The notes: generated from the letters alone by a model not told the origin. DNA of 64,000 nucleotides from Lophium mytilinum (GCA_010093605.1 MU004181.1:1860001-1924000), one strand, 5' to 3'; shown: positions 1-13,467, counted from the first letter of the stretch. Numbers and translations are program-made.

Positions 1-176
1 CTAGATCCGACGATGCTCCAGTAAACACACGCCTCGACACGATCCAGCCTGCAGCCGCCCTCTATAACCTCGTGCCCGCCCGACACCAGGCCCCGCGCCC
101 CTAGAATCCCGTTTGCTCCCCAGGACCATGTCGTTATAGCAGCCGTCCCACTGAGGCCTTGCCTACGCTCACAGCT

Positions 177-3100
177 ATGAGTTCCCCGAGTCTCTCCGCA
201 CGCTCCTCCGAGCTGCACCTCAATGGCGATACCCGCGCGACACGTCCGCGTATCCCCTCTCCCCAGCGTTCCTTTGGCCGCATGTCGTCAAAACACTTCA
301 TCATCACCTCGATTCCCCTAACAGTCACACCCGCTTCTGCCATAAGCAACTCCTCCTCACGCAACAGCCCGGCCTCCACGCCCTCCCAAATGGCGGCCAA
401 CAGCTCCCTCCAGTCCACGCCCGAGGGCCTGGTCCCGGTTTCCCAACCCCTCGCGACACCGGCGCCGCTATCCCTCGGAGAATCGTATATGCTTCCTCCA
501 GCCTCGCCCTCCGCTATGGCCGTAGCCCTCGGCAAAGGGCCCAGCCTGATACGGAGGGTGTCCCGAGGAGCGCAAGGGATACCGAACCGGTTTCGACGGC
601 ACGGTCACCGTGACAGCAGCTGTGGTCCCGTCATTATGCGGCGCCGTAGCGACAGCAGAGGCGTCGCGGACAACTACATGGACATTTCAGACCTCGAGCT
701 CGGGGATCTAGATGACGAGGAGGCCGTCGAGGACCTTACACATTCCTCCCAGGACCCACACAACGCGCTTGGAATCACTGCTGGCCGGCCAAGCGTCACC
801 TCGGCACCCGACCCAGGCGTCGTTGCCCCGATCCGCTCTTCCCTTCTGCAACAAGGTACGACACTCACCAAAGTGCACAAGGGGAAAGAAAAGAAAATCA
901 AATTTCGAATGGACTTTGAGTCCGCAAAAGTTTGCTGGGATTCCGCGCGGTTGTCAAAACAATTCTACATCGATGATGTTCGAGACTTCCGCATTGGTAA
1001 GGAGGCCCGGAATTACCGCGAAGAAAACGGAATCGCCGAGAAGTACGAGCCCTTGTGGTTCACAATCATCTACTCAGACAGCAGATCAAAAACCCGGCCT
1101 CCCAAGCATCTGCACCTGATAGCGCCTACACCGGGCATCTTTGATCTGTGGATCAACACCCTGGAGTTGGTCTCGCGAAGTCGCCTCAACATGATGGCGG
1201 GGTTGGTTGACGCGACCGAGAAAAGTGCCAAGTCGTTCTGGCGACACGCGATGGATAAAAAGTTTGATAGGAGTGAGCACGCCGAGGAAGACGAGACCAT
1301 GGATTTGCAGGGGGTGTTGAAGCTTTGCCGAAGCCTGCACATCAACACTTCCGAGAACTCTATTCGTAGCCACTTCGACAAAGCCGTCAGTGAGAACTCG
1401 CGTGTTCTGACCCAAGCTCAATTCTTGATGTTTGTGAAAAGGCTCAAGGAGCGCCAAGATATTAAGAAAATCTACAAAGAGATCAAATCGAACAGCCCAA
1501 CTGGCCTCGTCGACAAAAGTGCATTTCTGGCCTTCTTAAAGCACTCTCAAGGAGTCGATGTGCAAGCTGACCTGGAACATTGGACCAACGTCTTCGAGAA
1601 GTACGCCCGCGCGTCGAAACCAAAGGCAACGGCATCACCACAGCTTAGCAGCGAGTCAATGTTTCTCACGATGAGTTCGCAAGCGTTCCAGGCCTTTCTC
1701 TCGTCCACTCACAATTCTACGTATGCGCCTGCTAGTCCGGAACCCAAGTTTGACCGTCCCCTCAATGAATACTTCATATCTAGCTCTCACAACACGTATC
1801 TGCTAGGTCGCCAAGTCGCTGGTGAGTCAAGCACTGAAGCGTACATCACTGCTCTTCAGAAAGGCTGCCGATGCATCGAGGTCGATTGCTGGGATGGTAG
1901 TGACGGCAAGCCCGTTGTTATGCACGGCCGCACCCTTACCAAAAGCATTCCCTTTCTTGATACTATCAAAGTCATCGCCAAGTATGCATTCGTTTCATCT
2001 CCATATCCGGTGATCATCTCGCTGGAAGTCCATTGCAATCCTGCCCAGCAAGAAATCATGACACAGAACATGAAAGCTGAATTTGGGGACGCGCTCCTGC
2101 TAGACCCCTTAGATGATTCGAAGACACTGCCATCTCCTGAAGCTTTAAAAGGGAAAATTCTAGTCAAAGTCAAAGCCGCTGCTGAAGATACTGACGACAC
2201 CACCGTCGTAAATGAGCTTACGACTCAACGGCGGCAGCGGAGTTTCAGTTCTCCGTTCTCACGACCGACGGTTTTTGCAGACCAGGGCCCGATGTTGTAT
2301 AGTCCGCAATCAATTAGCCCTCCGGAACGACCTGGCTTTCTTTGGGCATCGCCCAGGACCTCGACAACTTCCACTGTGGGCACCACTACTACGACTCCAG
2401 GCACAATAGGGAGCATCAGCTGTAGCTCGGACGAAAGCGATACTCCACACGCTCCCACACCACCGGAGAAAAAGAAGAAGAAGAATACCAGTAAAATCAC
2501 GAAGGTGCTCGGCGATCTTGGCGTCTACACCCGCGGTATAAAATTCTCCGACTTCACAGGCCAGGACGCAAGCACCTACAACCACGTATTCTCCTTTGCC
2601 GAGCGAACCTTTGACAGGCTATGCAAGGCCGAAGGCGACACCAAAAGACTCATCGAAGAGCACAACATGCGCGCCTTCATGCGTGTGTATCCCTCTGGCC
2701 ATCGCATTTATTCCTCAAACTTCGATCCCACGAAGTTTTGGCGACGTGGTGTCCAGATGGCGGCGCTCAACTGGCAGACCTACGATGTTCCTCAGCAACT
2801 CAACGAGGCCATGTTCGCTGCTGGCAACGATCGGCTAGGATACGTCCTCAAGCCCGATGAGCTTCGGCCTGGCCACTTCCCTGTCAAGGGTGCCAGCAAG
2901 ACACCGAAGAAGCTCGTCAAGTTTACAGTGGACAGAATCACTGCCCAACAGCTTCCTCGTCCCAGCGGTCTCAGCTCGGACTCGAACATCAACCCATACA
3001 TCGAATTCGAAATGCATTTTGCGGAAGACAAAGGACGAGGAATTGCTACCTGCGAAGGTGGAGAGGACGCCTCTGATAGACGTGGCATGGCAGGAATCGG

Positions 3101-3611
3101 AGAGCCGGTCCGTGTCCGCACTATTACTGCCCCGGGCAATGGTTATGATCCGGAGTGGCAAGATACCATCACGATGAGCTGCGAGACCAGGTATCCAAGC
3201 CTTGTGTTCGTCCGATGGACCGTCTACAATTCACTAGATGGCCGCAACAAAGGAGGGATAGCCCTTGCCACCTTCACCGCAAAGCTGAGTAGTCTGCAAC
3301 AAGGTTACCGCCATCTCCCACTATACGACGTCAGCGGCGAGCAATATCTATTCTCGACACTTTTCTGTCGCATCAAGAAAGAAGGTCATGTCTTAGTTGC
3401 GGAGACTCAGGCTCCATTCGAACGGACACTATCTAGTCCGGGGCATATGGAACCTCTAGAGCTGCCAAAAGAAGGAGAAAGAGCCTCACGAGGCATCCTC
3501 AAAAAGCTGCTCACTCGTACACCCAGCGACCGCAAAAAGCGAAAGGAGAGCGAGTCAAAAGAAAGAAACGGATCACTCTTCAGCCGCAGTAACACGATCG
3601 AACGACAATAA
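177..3611 (+). CDS. plc1: Phosphoinositide-specific phospholipase C
   Basis: Single exon, 1144 aa from the first in-frame ATG; the frame is open slightly upstream but without an ATG. The enzyme hydrolyses phosphatidylinositol 4,5-bisphosphate to IP3 and diacylglycerol at membranes. Domain order follows yeast/fungal PLC1: Ser/Pro-rich N-terminus (1-220), PH-like domain (about 226-331), EF-hand-like helical region (361-471), catalytic X box (525-668), a low-complexity Ser/Thr/Pro and Lys-rich linker (670-770), catalytic Y box (775-895) and C2 domain (910-1071). The two catalytic histidines are visible in SSHNTYL (His538) and VMHGRT (His583). The Y box contains NMRAFMRVYPSG and GVQMAALNWQT. The C-terminus ends in a basic tail. 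The length is typical for the long fungal paralogues. The start is the least certain part, since only 176 bases precede it. Confidence 0.95.
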   Translation: MSSPSLSARSSELHLNGDTRATRPRIPSPQRSFGRMSSKHFIITSIPLTVTPASAISNSSSRNSPASTPSQMAANSSLQSTPEGLVPVSQPLATPAPLSLGESYMLPPASPSAMAVALGKGPSLIRRVSRGAQGIPNRFRRHGHRDSSCGPVIMRRRSDSRGVADNYMDISDLELGDLDDEEAVEDLTHSSQDPHNALGITAGRPSVTSAPDPGVVAPIRSSLLQQGTTLTKVHKGKEKKIKFRMDFESAKVCWDSARLSKQFYIDDVRDFRIGKEARNYREENGIAEKYEPLWFTIIYSDSRSKTRPPKHLHLIAPTPGIFDLWINTLELVSRSRLNMMAGLVDATEKSAKSFWRHAMDKKFDRSEHAEEDETMDLQGVLKLCRSLHINTSENSIRSHFDKAVSENSRVLTQAQFLMFVKRLKERQDIKKIYKEIKSNSPTGLVDKSAFLAFLKHSQGVDVQADLEHWTNVFEKYARASKPKATASPQLSSESMFLTMSSQAFQAFLSSTHNSTYAPASPEPKFDRPLNEYFISSSHNTYLLGRQVAGESSTEAYITALQKGCRCIEVDCWDGSDGKPVVMHGRTLTKSIPFLDTIKVIAKYAFVSSPYPVIISLEVHCNPAQQEIMTQNMKAEFGDALLLDPLDDSKTLPSPEALKGKILVKVKAAAEDTDDTTVVNELTTQRRQRSFSSPFSRPTVFADQGPMLYSPQSISPPERPGFLWASPRTSTTSTVGTTTTTPGTIGSISCSSDESDTPHAPTPPEKKKKKNTSKITKVLGDLGVYTRGIKFSDFTGQDASTYNHVFSFAERTFDRLCKAEGDTKRLIEEHNMRAFMRVYPSGHRIYSSNFDPTKFWRRGVQMAALNWQTYDVPQQLNEAMFAAGNDRLGYVLKPDELRPGHFPVKGASKTPKKLVKFTVDRITAQQLPRPSGLSSDSNINPYIEFEMHFAEDKGRGIATCEGGEDASDRRGMAGIGEPVRVRTITAPGNGYDPEWQDTITMSCETRYPSLVFVRWTVYNSLDGRNKGGIALATFTAKLSSLQQGYRHLPLYDVSGEQYLFSTLFCRIKKEGHVLVAETQAPFERTLSSPGHMEPLELPKEGERASRGILKKLLTRTPSDRKKRKESESKERNGSLFSRSNTIERQ

Positions 3612-6600
3612 CGCTACACAACCTTTCCGCCGCATCTCGCGGTAAAACATTTCTTGTATCATATTCCCGCGTACTAGCGACCTTTTAGACTTTCTTTTGT
3701 TTTGCGGATTTTGGTGTTACTCGGAGTTTCACAATCACACACACCGGGGCGGCTTTTTGTAACCATACCACGGACCCTTTTTCTGAGGTTGGCGCACTCG
3801 CTATGATTTTATACCCCAGTAATAGTCGCATGGATCTTGATTTTGGGCTTCTCGGTGTTTTTTTGGGAAATAGGAGTCGTGATCAACAAATTGCCGACTA
3901 CCAAGGGGACAGGAGTTTCGATTCTTTATTCTTCGTGTCCGTCAGGGACTACCGAAACTATAGACTGTTCGCGCGCCTACAGTGGCACCACTCATTTTCT
4001 TTCACTTCAATCTATCTCTTTCAATTTCGAAGCTAGGGCTTGGGGCTCATTGGGAGGCAGGATTTTCAATTCTTTGGCTGTGCGGGCTTTTCGCGCTGGA
4101 TCGTTTCTTGTCCAACCTTTCTATGTATGCTGGCATCTGAGAGTGGAATTGCATAGCTTGTGTCATTGTCCTTAAGGGACCAACAGAGTGCTCTGCAGCC
4201 AGACCTGCAGCGAGGGGGGGTCGATTCTTGGCTGGGCTGAGGATGAGGCTTAGGTTACAATCAAAACCCCGTTTATTGTCACGGCGAAGAAGGCCTGATG
4301 ACGACCCACCACTGTACTTGAACCAAACCTCTCTACCCTTGATGCATGCGATTTCCTCGATTGTCTGACGGACGCCTAACAGCCGAAGTGGTTCTATGCC
4401 AATCCAACCCTTCCACCCTCGCCAATTTAATCCCGCACGAAAAAGTCTATTTCGGAATCCTCGTGCTCAGCCTCAGGCAAAACTCCACTCCTGCACTCCA
4501 ATCTCGCTGAGCTTACCGGGAATAGGCATGCAATAGCCACGGTCCCTATCCGGTCACCATCGCCGGGCGATACGAGCCCTCGAACACGATACGAACTTCG
4601 ATTACGGGACTTGGGAGCCGAGGGCCACTTCAGAATCAAAGAAAAAAGATGACGAGGCACAAACCTACCACGCCTACCTCGACGCTAAAGGGCCGTGCTG
4701 ACGCGGCAGTAGGCAAGTTGTAGCGAATATCTACACGAACGACAAATACTCCACTTCGCGCTGAACACGTAAATGGTCGGATGGGTTGTGCCGGCCTGGC
4801 ATTATTGGCATGGCATGGCACCCATTCCTAACCAGCTTATCGAAACATTCTTACATTCCCGCATTAGCTTTCCAACCCACACCAGATCCTGGACCCTGCA
4901 TGCATCGCGAACTGGAGTTCAGCGCTGGCAAAGGCAAGGTGGGGTTGGGTGGAGTGGAGAAGAAGAAGCGAGCGGTGCGTGCATGCATCCGACAGCTGAG
5001 CGGTTGCAAGGATGTGATGGCAGAAACAACGAAAACGCAACGTTCTCTTTGATCCTGGCTCCCTGTTGGGGATAACATGCAATCCTTCATGCACCCCGCA
5101 CTGCGGTGCAGCGCCCCGGCACGCGCGCAGCACGCAATAGAAGGGGCCAATTGTGGGCGCAGCGCGCGGTCGAGGGCGAGGGGGATCAGCCGGGTGGGCC
5201 CGTGAGGGTGTGCTGGCTCTTTCGCTGTGGGCGGTTCGCCTCACTTTCTGCTGCCGCTAGCTGAGGGGTGGGGTGAGGTGAGGTGGGCGGACTTGGGTCC
5301 GTTTGGATTTTGAAGGAGGTGGGAGGTGTAGCCGGTGAGGCTTGGCGGATTTTGTTTATCTAGGCTGGATGGAGGATATGGTGTGTTTTGGGTTGGGCGT
5401 GCGTACGTAGCATGGTTTGGTTGGTGGTTTCATGCTGTGAGATGTTTGGGATTATATGCGGGTCTCGGTGGCACACACTTGGGGTGGCGCAGATTTTACT
5501 ACCTGGCAGGCTGGGTACAGTGGGAAGGTAGGTACTCTAGGATACCCAGGCACGTTTTCAGACGAAGGAGCTGGTCCTGTATAGCTAGTTTGGGGAGTTG
5601 GAAGGGGTACGAGTGGAGCACTGTCGGACAGTTTTAGATCGACTTCCTGGATGAACTCTCTTGTCGTGATGTTCCTTTCCAGCACAGTGGCTTGGGACTG
5701 TCTGGAACGCCTACGAGGCCCACTCTACTTCAATCTCAATGCTGGGTGGGATTAGTTGAAGGGATACCTAGGTCCCCGGGATCAGATATCGGTCCTGCAA
5801 AGGCCATCTTTTCGGCGGGAGGTAATTTCCAGGGGGAGTGGCGGGTAAGAGAACTGGCAGGAAATGGGGCAACTTACTTGCCTGCCCGATGCCTCCGAAG
5901 GTACCTTAGGGTATTATAACAGTGGGACCTGGGATTCCAGAGTTAGTCCTATCGCTAGTCGGAGGTGATGGTTGAAGCATAATAAAAGATATCAGCTTCT
6001 TGATATGAATTCTTTGACTATGGATATTGGGCGGCTATCGGCGGTATACTAGAGTGTCTCTGTAGGAATTTGAGTTATAGTCTCCTCTTGGACACCGCAT
6101 TGTCCTACCCCTGCGACTATTGTAAACGCTCTCCACTCGGGAGTGATAAGAATGCGTGTCGAGCTTGTAGTCGTGGGTTGCTAACAACATTGCACTGGAA
6201 AGACTTTTAGATTTTCTGTGAGCAAGCAAGGTACTGCATCCAGAATTCACAAGCCTCAGAACAAAACGCCTGTATTTACTTACTAGAGAAAGCCCGTATT
6301 TGCTGTGCATCACATAGTATAACGAGTGAAAGGTGGTTTCATTACTCTGACAAAGCCAAGAAGGAAATGAATCCGAACTCTATCTGGAATTCGAACTGTC
6401 ACCTATTTTTCTACTCCTAGGCAGTTCCCACCACAGTATCGTGACATATAGATAGTGTTCACGTATGTACCTTATGCCAGCCAGAATACCAGCTTACCAT
6501 GTGAAATTACTAACAGCTTTCTGAGAGTCGGGGCCTCGCGGGCCGCCCGGAGTTCTGTCGCATTCCCTTATATGACGAGACAGAAGGGAGAAACGAACAT

Positions 6601-7700
6601 GAATCATATAGATAGCGTGTGAGGAAAGGAGACACTACAGTTGACACTGCAATGGAGGACCAACGGGAGTCTCTCAGCTTCAGAAGGATAGCTTTCGTAG
6701 GCTCCATGGTACCTGGTAAAGTGTCGAAAATAGGTCAGTGCATACCAACCTATCACTCAAGAATTCAGGATAAGCATACAAAGTAGAATGCTGTTGAGCG
6801 TTAGTCTGTTGGTAGATGCCCTTCACCGTTCAACGAATTGGTTAAGGACAGCGTGCTCAGCTAGCGGCGAACGTTGCCTGATAGAAAAGTAAAGTCCGGG
6901 TGGTATAACTAATTCTTAGGTTGAACTCACCAGAGCATGCTACTGCGCCACTGTAACCTGAGGAAGGCAACGAAATTTGAATCTACGCCCCGATAGAGGC
7001 TGAAAGGACCATTTTAATCTTGAGGACGACCATCGTCCGATAGTTAGCACATTGCTGTACCCGAGGGACATAGAATGATTATACTGCGATTGTAACGCCG
7101 CCGTTGGGGCAACACAGTTAAAATGAAAACTTGAAATATAGTTGTGTACTCGAGGAAGAAGTGAACGGGTCGGAGATGGAAGGACATTGGATGCTACCGA
7201 GAGAAATGTGTAGAGAGAGCTGATGGAGCATGTGAAAGCGAAAACTGGTGAAGCAAGGATCAACGTAGAATGCTCAAGTCTCGAGGCTCAACACGTTCTA
7301 CAAGTTTCGAAACAGTTGCGTATCTCCCCTACTGATGAATTATCGTGTCGAGGGTGATGTCAGGGAGACGAAGGGAGACGGAGTAGGTGCACCTGCATGG
7401 ATGTCAAGCGTGCCAAGGCCACTCATAAAGCTGCCGCTGCTCTGCGGCTCCTCGACTTTTGCCGCAACTCCCACCACCCATCTCCACCCCCCACACTCGC
7501 ATCTACACCACTCGCCGGGGATGGTCTGAAGAGCTTCTACAGCTCCCGACCTTTTCCATTCACCAGAGAGGCAAATCTGCCATCCATACCACCGGCCCGG
7601 CGCCGCGCCCGCCAAACCTTCTCCCACCTTGGACCCCCGAACTTTTTCTGCGCCTGTACACCACCTACCTAGACCTGAGCACCAAGCTTATTAGACCATC
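3612..7700. other. Intergenic region, no gene recognised
   Basis: About 4.1 kb between the phospholipase C stop and the UPF1 start. Open frames here are short, lack domain signatures and overlap on both strands. The first few hundred bases should be the phospholipase 3' UTR. A G-rich stretch lies near 5255-5345. Pyrimidine-rich sequence with CACCACCC-like blocks at 7440-7700 directly precedes UPF1 and is probably its core promoter and 5' UTR. No tRNA or transposase was seen. Confidence 0.6.
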
Positions 7701-10700
7701 ATGGAGGGCGCCTTTACGCATATGGGCAACCACCTGGTCTCCGACTCGGCCTCGACCATCAACGCTGGCGCTGCGGATGACGAAAGCATCCTGGATGGAG
7801 ACCTTGGCCGCAGCACTCTTGCCGGCTCCAGGAGGCGGAGGGTAGATGACGACGAAGAGACTGATATCTACGATGACGATGATATGGAGAGTATGGCCAG
7901 TATGGCTGTCGACGGTGTCAACGGCAAGGCTGGAGCGAAGGTGGAGGAGGAGGTTGAGCTCCCCCCACATGCTTGCGCGTAAGTTCTGCAACCCCCATCC
8001 TCTGCTGAAGCAAAGCTAATGTGTTCCCTCCTTTAGGTACTGCGGCATTCATAACTCCAGCAGCGTTGTCAAATGCCTCGCCTGCAGCAAGTGGTTCTGC
8101 AGTGCCCGTGGCAATACGTCCTCATCGCACATCATCAATCACCTGGTCCGAGCGCGCCATAAGGAAGTCCAACTGCACCCTCTATCCTCGCTAGGAGATA
8201 CTGTTCTGGAATGTTACAACTGCGGAACCAAGAACGTCTTCCTTCTCGGCTTTATACCTGCAAAATCGGATACTGTTGTAGTCTTGCTCTGCCGACAGCC
8301 ATGCGCCGCTATGCCGTCACAGAAGGACATGAATTGGGATACCTCACGCTGGCAACCCCTCATTGAAGATCGTTCTTTTCTGACCTGGCTTGTGTCTCCT
8401 CCCACCGATCAGGAACAGCTACGTGCTCGCCATCTTAGCCCGCAGATGATTGCTAAGTTGGAGGAACTCTGGAAGGATAATGCTAGTGCCACAATTGCAG
8501 ACTTAGAGAAAGGCGCTGGCCAGGAGGACGAGCTCGCTCCGGTACTTCTCCGCTATGACGATGCCTTCCAATACCAAAATGTCTTTGGTCCGTTGGTCAA
8601 GATCGAAGCCGATTATGATCGCAAACTTAAGGAATCCCAATCCCAGGATCAGCTAATAGTGCGCTGGGACATGGGACTCAACAACAAGCACTTAGCTAGT
8701 TTCATTCTTCCCAAGTTGGAGCTCGGGGATGTCAAGCTCGCTGTTGGTGATGAGATGCGCTTGCGATATACCGGGGAACTGCGACCTCACTGGGAAGGGG
8801 TAGGATATGTGATCAAGATTCCAAACAACCAATCCGACGAGGTAACGATCGAGCTCCGGACCAAAGGCGACCACAAATCCGTTCCCACCGAATGCACGCA
8901 TAACTTCAGCGCCGACTACGTCTGGAAGGCTACCTCTTTCGACCGCATGCAGCACGCAATGAAGACCTTTGCCATTGACGAAATGAGTGTTTCTGGTTAT
9001 ATTTTCCACCGCCTTCTCGGCCATGAAGTTGCTGCGGCACCCATGAAAACTCAGATGCCTCGGAAATTTAGCGTCCCAGGACTCCCAGAGCTGAACGCTA
9101 GTCAAATCAACGCTGTCAAGAGCGTCCTGCAGAAGCCGTTGAGCCTGATTCAAGGACCTCCAGGTACTGGCAAGACCGTCACGTCTGCTACCATCATCTA
9201 TCATCTTTCGAAGATCAGCCAGGGCCAGGTTTTGGTCTGTGCCCCCTCAAACGTGGCTGTCGACCAGCTATGTGAGCGCATTCACCGCACAGGCTTGAAG
9301 ACTGTTCGTGTCACTGCCAAGTCACGAGAGGACGTCGAATCACCTGTTGGATTTCTCTCTCTCCACGAGCAAGTCCGCATGAACGACACCAATGTGGAAC
9401 TCAACAAATTGAATCAGCTCAAAGGCGAACTTGGCGAGTTATCTAGCCAGGATGAAAAGAAGTTCAAACAGCTCACCCGCGCTGCCGAGCGAGAGATCTT
9501 GAACAACGCTGATGTTATTTGCTGTACTTGCGTCGGCGCAGGAGATCCCCGTCTATCCAAACTCAAGTTCCGTACCGTACTCATTGACGAGTCGACACAA
9601 TCTGCGGAACCTGAATGCATGATTCCCTTGGTGCTCGGCTGCAAGCAAGTCGTTCTAGTTGGTGACCACCAACAATTAGGACCTGTCATCATGAACAAGA
9701 AGGCCGCAAAGGCAGGGCTGAACCAGTCTCTTTTCGAGCGCCTGGTCATTCTTGGCTGTGCCCCTATCCGGCTCCAGGTGCAGTATCGAATGCATCCATG
9801 CCTCTCTGAGTTCCCTTCCAACATGTTCTACGAAGGTTCCTTGCAGAACGGCGTTACTATGCAGCAGCGCCTTCGTCGCGATGTCGACTTTCCCTGGCCC
9901 GTTGCGGACTCACCTATGATGTTCTGGTCTAATCTGGGCAATGAGGAAATTTCGGCTTCCGGTACCTCCTATCTTAATCGCACTGAAGCGTCCAACGTGG
10001 AAAAGATTGTGACTAGGTTCTTCAAGGCCGGAGTTCAACCTCAGGATATTGGCATCATTACCCCTTACGAAGGTCAGCGCAGCTATGTTGTCAGCTCCAT
10101 GCAGGCAACCGGGAGCTTCAAGAAGGAGAATTACAAGGAGATTGAAGTGGCCTCAGTGGACGCGTTCCAGGGTCGTGAAAAGGACTTCATCGTTCTTTCC
10201 TGCGTCCGTTCCAATGACCATCAAGGCATCGGTTTCTTGAGTGACCCACGTCGTCTCAACGTTGCGCTTACTCGAGCCAAGTATGGATTGGTCATTCTCG
10301 GGAACCCGAAGGTTTTGTCGAAGCATCCCTTGTGGCACTACCTTTTGCTCCATTTCAAGGAGCGCAATTGCCTGGTCGAGGGGCCGTTGTCCAATCTTCA
10401 GGTATCCTTGCTCCAGTTCAGTCGCCCGAAGCAGAGTTACCGCGGTCCACAACGCTACCAGATGGCATTTCAACATGCCAACAACATGACGACCGGACGT
10501 CCTAGTGCCAACGGCAAATCGTCTCGACAAGAATATAACGACAACGGGTCCATTCTTGGCTATATCCCAGATGATGTTTCGTCTGTCCACTCCTCTGCTC
10601 TTGGCGGCGTTGGCGTCTCATCCAACTATCCTCCAATGTTTTCCGGTTTCGCGGAGCAGTGGCCGACTCTGGCGGGAGGCCGAGGTGGTCCAGGGCAGAA

Positions 10701-11034
10701 AGCCAAAGGCAATGGTGTTGCCGGCAGCGTTGCGGGCGAGTCGGTTGCTGCGAGCGACATCACAGATACTAAGAGCACCACCACTGACACCAAAGGAGGC
10801 GTCAGCCTTGCCGGTCTTAGTTTGAGTGACCTGCAGAAGCCTACGTCTCTCAGTCAGTCAGACCGTCTCAAGCGATACGTGGAGGCTAGTGGACGCAACG
10901 ACAATGTGGCCGGTGGATATGCTGGCGTCCGTGGAATTCACGGTGGGCTGGGTAATTTTGATGACGACGACTCTCGCAGCGTTTCCACGGCGTTCGCTAG
11001 CCAGATCGGAGGTTTGAGGAGCAGTTACGAGTGA
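7701..11034 (+). CDS. upf1: ATP-dependent RNA helicase UPF1 (nonsense-mediated decay)
   Basis: Two exons, 7701-7978 and 8037-11034, with a 58-nt intron between (GTAAGT..TTTAG), giving 1091 aa. UPF1 is the superfamily 1 helicase that drives nonsense-mediated mRNA decay with UPF2 and UPF3 in the cytoplasm. After an acidic N-terminus ([11 protein letters not shown]-like) comes the Cys/His-rich UPF2-binding domain, starting at the exon junction (ACAYCGIHN, then [14 protein letters not shown] and [16 protein letters not shown]). The helicase core has Walker A GPPGTGKT (about 466-473), a DES(T) motif [18 protein letters not shown] and VALTRAK. The C-terminus is Gly/Ser/Asp-rich. Similarity to human and yeast UPF1 is collinear throughout. 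The splice removes an in-frame stop directly after the first Cys of the CH domain, which confirms the intron. Confidence 0.97.
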
Positions 11035-13467
11035 TCGCCTACGTTTTCCCGCGAGACACGTGCCTCTGCCTACATCTCTCGAGACTCATGGGCTCACCAA
11101 CCGCCCAGAACCGGTCGTCGCCCGATAGGTCGATAACCGGTTTCCAAGCGGTGGTCAGACCCTGAAACAAGGGAAGGATAACGAAAGCGAAAGCTCAGCG
11201 TACATGTTCGATATCAACAGCTCCACAGACACCCAACCTACACCCTTACCGCCCTTGATACCGCCTCTACTACGATCCATACGCGCGATCGTCCATCGCA
11301 TAAGCCCTTTGCTCGGCGCCATAGCGGATCTACACCAGGGGATAACCAGCAGATATGTCCTGGATGCCTAGAGCTACGTATAGAGATGCATCGGCTTGCT
11401 GGCCTGCTCCATCAGCGGTTTGCGACTCTCATTGGAAGAGTTGCCGATACTGTTTAGACGGAGGAGGTAGTTGGTCCTGCGAAGTTGCAGCAGGTCACTT
11501 GCGGACGTTTTCTCTCTTGGTATTTGATTTGACTGCGGCAATTTGGGGAAGTGGACGGTGCGCTATACGAGTGAAGCGGGGCACTATGTAGCGCCGTTAG
11601 ATTGCAAATTGCATAAACCGTGGTTTTAGTATTGTCTTTGTTACCTTTGTACCCGTTCACATGCTGTCAGACAATCGTGTTGCTTCCTGCAAAACAAGGC
11701 TAGAAGTCTGTGCACGTACTAATTCTGCTTGAGTGCTAGAGGGTGAGCAAGTGATAGAGAAACAACATAAGGGTTATGAGAAGGTGTGCAGGTTCAGCGT
11801 GGAACGATTACCATGGTCGCACTCAACAGAATATTCCTAGTATGACTTAGCTTCCCAATTTCCAACTCGGGTATAAATACCTGTTATTCCTTGGTACATT
11901 TCAATAAACCAATCAAACCTGGATAGGACTTTGCTCGGGTCACGATCCGTTAGCAATACCATCGTCAGTTCAGTTGGTTCAACCAAAAGAACCACAATAT
12001 GGTGGCTATACCCTCTTAAGGAGGGTAGTGTTTTGCTCCTGGGATTAGATCGGGGAGCGGACATTCCTTTTGCGACTTGGAAGACCGGCATAGGAGACAT
12101 GTAATTTGCTCGCCTAGCTACGCGATGTGTGTTCAGAGAGAGAAAGCTGGATTAAATCTCTTTTCAAGCAACGAGGAATTGATCATGAAAACCTACTTAA
12201 ACGCGGAGTCTGACGAAATGACATACTAGCCATCGTTATGTAAAGCTGCTCCATCATGCAACTGAGATCCTTTAAAAGTGAGCTCAGATGTAGGCGCGTT
12301 GAATTTTTGAAAGCACTGCACAAAGGCCCAGACAAAGATAGTATTACTACTGTTGAAGGAAATATCTAATTCGGCCCCAAGATTCTAAACAGCGCCAACA
12401 CCAGCAAGCTCCAAACTACCATAACCACTTCGCGAAAGCGTATCCAAACTGCATGTAGGCACTGTACAACTCCCTATACATCCAGCCTTCTCTTCGGAAT
12501 TTTCCCAGCGTCAGGAGATCAATCGAACCCCACGTTCCAGTGCCATGGACCTTCACGTGGTTGCGGTGCGTCATTCCCGCCGCTAGTGCGGATCACGATA
12601 AGCGAGGCAGATCTCCTGCAGCGGAAGGAAGGTTTGGCACCCACGTGGAGCGCTAAAAGCGTTGCCAAGACTATGGATTGCAATAGGACCTCGAAGTAAC
12701 AGGTTTTAAGATGTCTGGGGAATGGGTTAAGAAGGTTTCAATTATTTCAGAGGAAGGGCGATGAGTGTAAAGCTTTGTAAGATAATTAGGTGATAGAGGT
12801 TCAACGGATCAAAATAGGTGGGCAATTAGATTCATAGCTCGTAGGACGAGGAGTCTGTAGGATGCTATCTTAGTAGGTGGGAGGGTTGATAAGGGCAAAG
12901 GTGAGCGTATATGGCGGAGGTATTGGTTGAAAGTGCTCAGATAGTATTCTCGCCATCTTGTCATCACGCAAGCTTTAGGTCCCGAAGGCGTTGCACTCGA
13001 AGTCAACACCACCATTTCTCTCTCCTGTAGGAAGCTCTTCATATTGGGGGGACCAAAAATGTGTAGAACAAGCGAGGGACCCGCGGTGCGTAGCATGTAA
13101 CGAGTGCCGGTCATCGCCTCGCCGATGAGAATGTCAAAGTAGAAGTTATGAGCTTGTCGAATTGGACGATACATTCCAGTACGGGTAGCCTCTCGCGAAA
13201 CAACAAAATCAACTATACATAGTAGAAACTTGTGACATAGCAAGACACTTTTGAGTAGTACAGAAATGACAAGACTCCGAGGAATTTTCGTGCTCCTGGA
13301 TACATACTCTTTCCGTTCTAGTTTTCTCGTATGTATGCTCTGCAACTGCATCCCCCATGCTGTGCTGACTAGACTTTACATCTCATCCGAACTTCGAATG
13401 ATGTACCGAGCCACCCAAGACGATGCTAAAGAGGGTTGCATAGACTATCGTCCGGGCACTATATAGC
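11035..13467. other. Intergenic region, no confident gene
   Basis: About 2.4 kb between UPF1 and the F-box gene, which converge. Both 3' UTRs must lie here. A 180-codon open frame on the minus strand (12809-13351) begins with ATG but has no recognisable domain or splice partner, so it is not called. No repeat or RNA gene was recognised. Confidence 0.5.

Noticed and set aside
3803-7263. Several 60-110 codon frames downstream of phospholipase C
   Set aside because: Short, mutually overlapping on both strands and without any domain or intron pattern.
12500-12560. tRNA B-box-like GGTTCGATT on the minus strand
   Set aside because: No A-box or acceptor stem of the right spacing; no tRNA could be folded here or elsewhere in the window.
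12809-13351. 180-codon minus-strand frame starting with ATG
   Set aside because: No recognisable domain, no splice signals linking it to neighbours and odd composition; length alone is not enough in a 2.4-kb gap.
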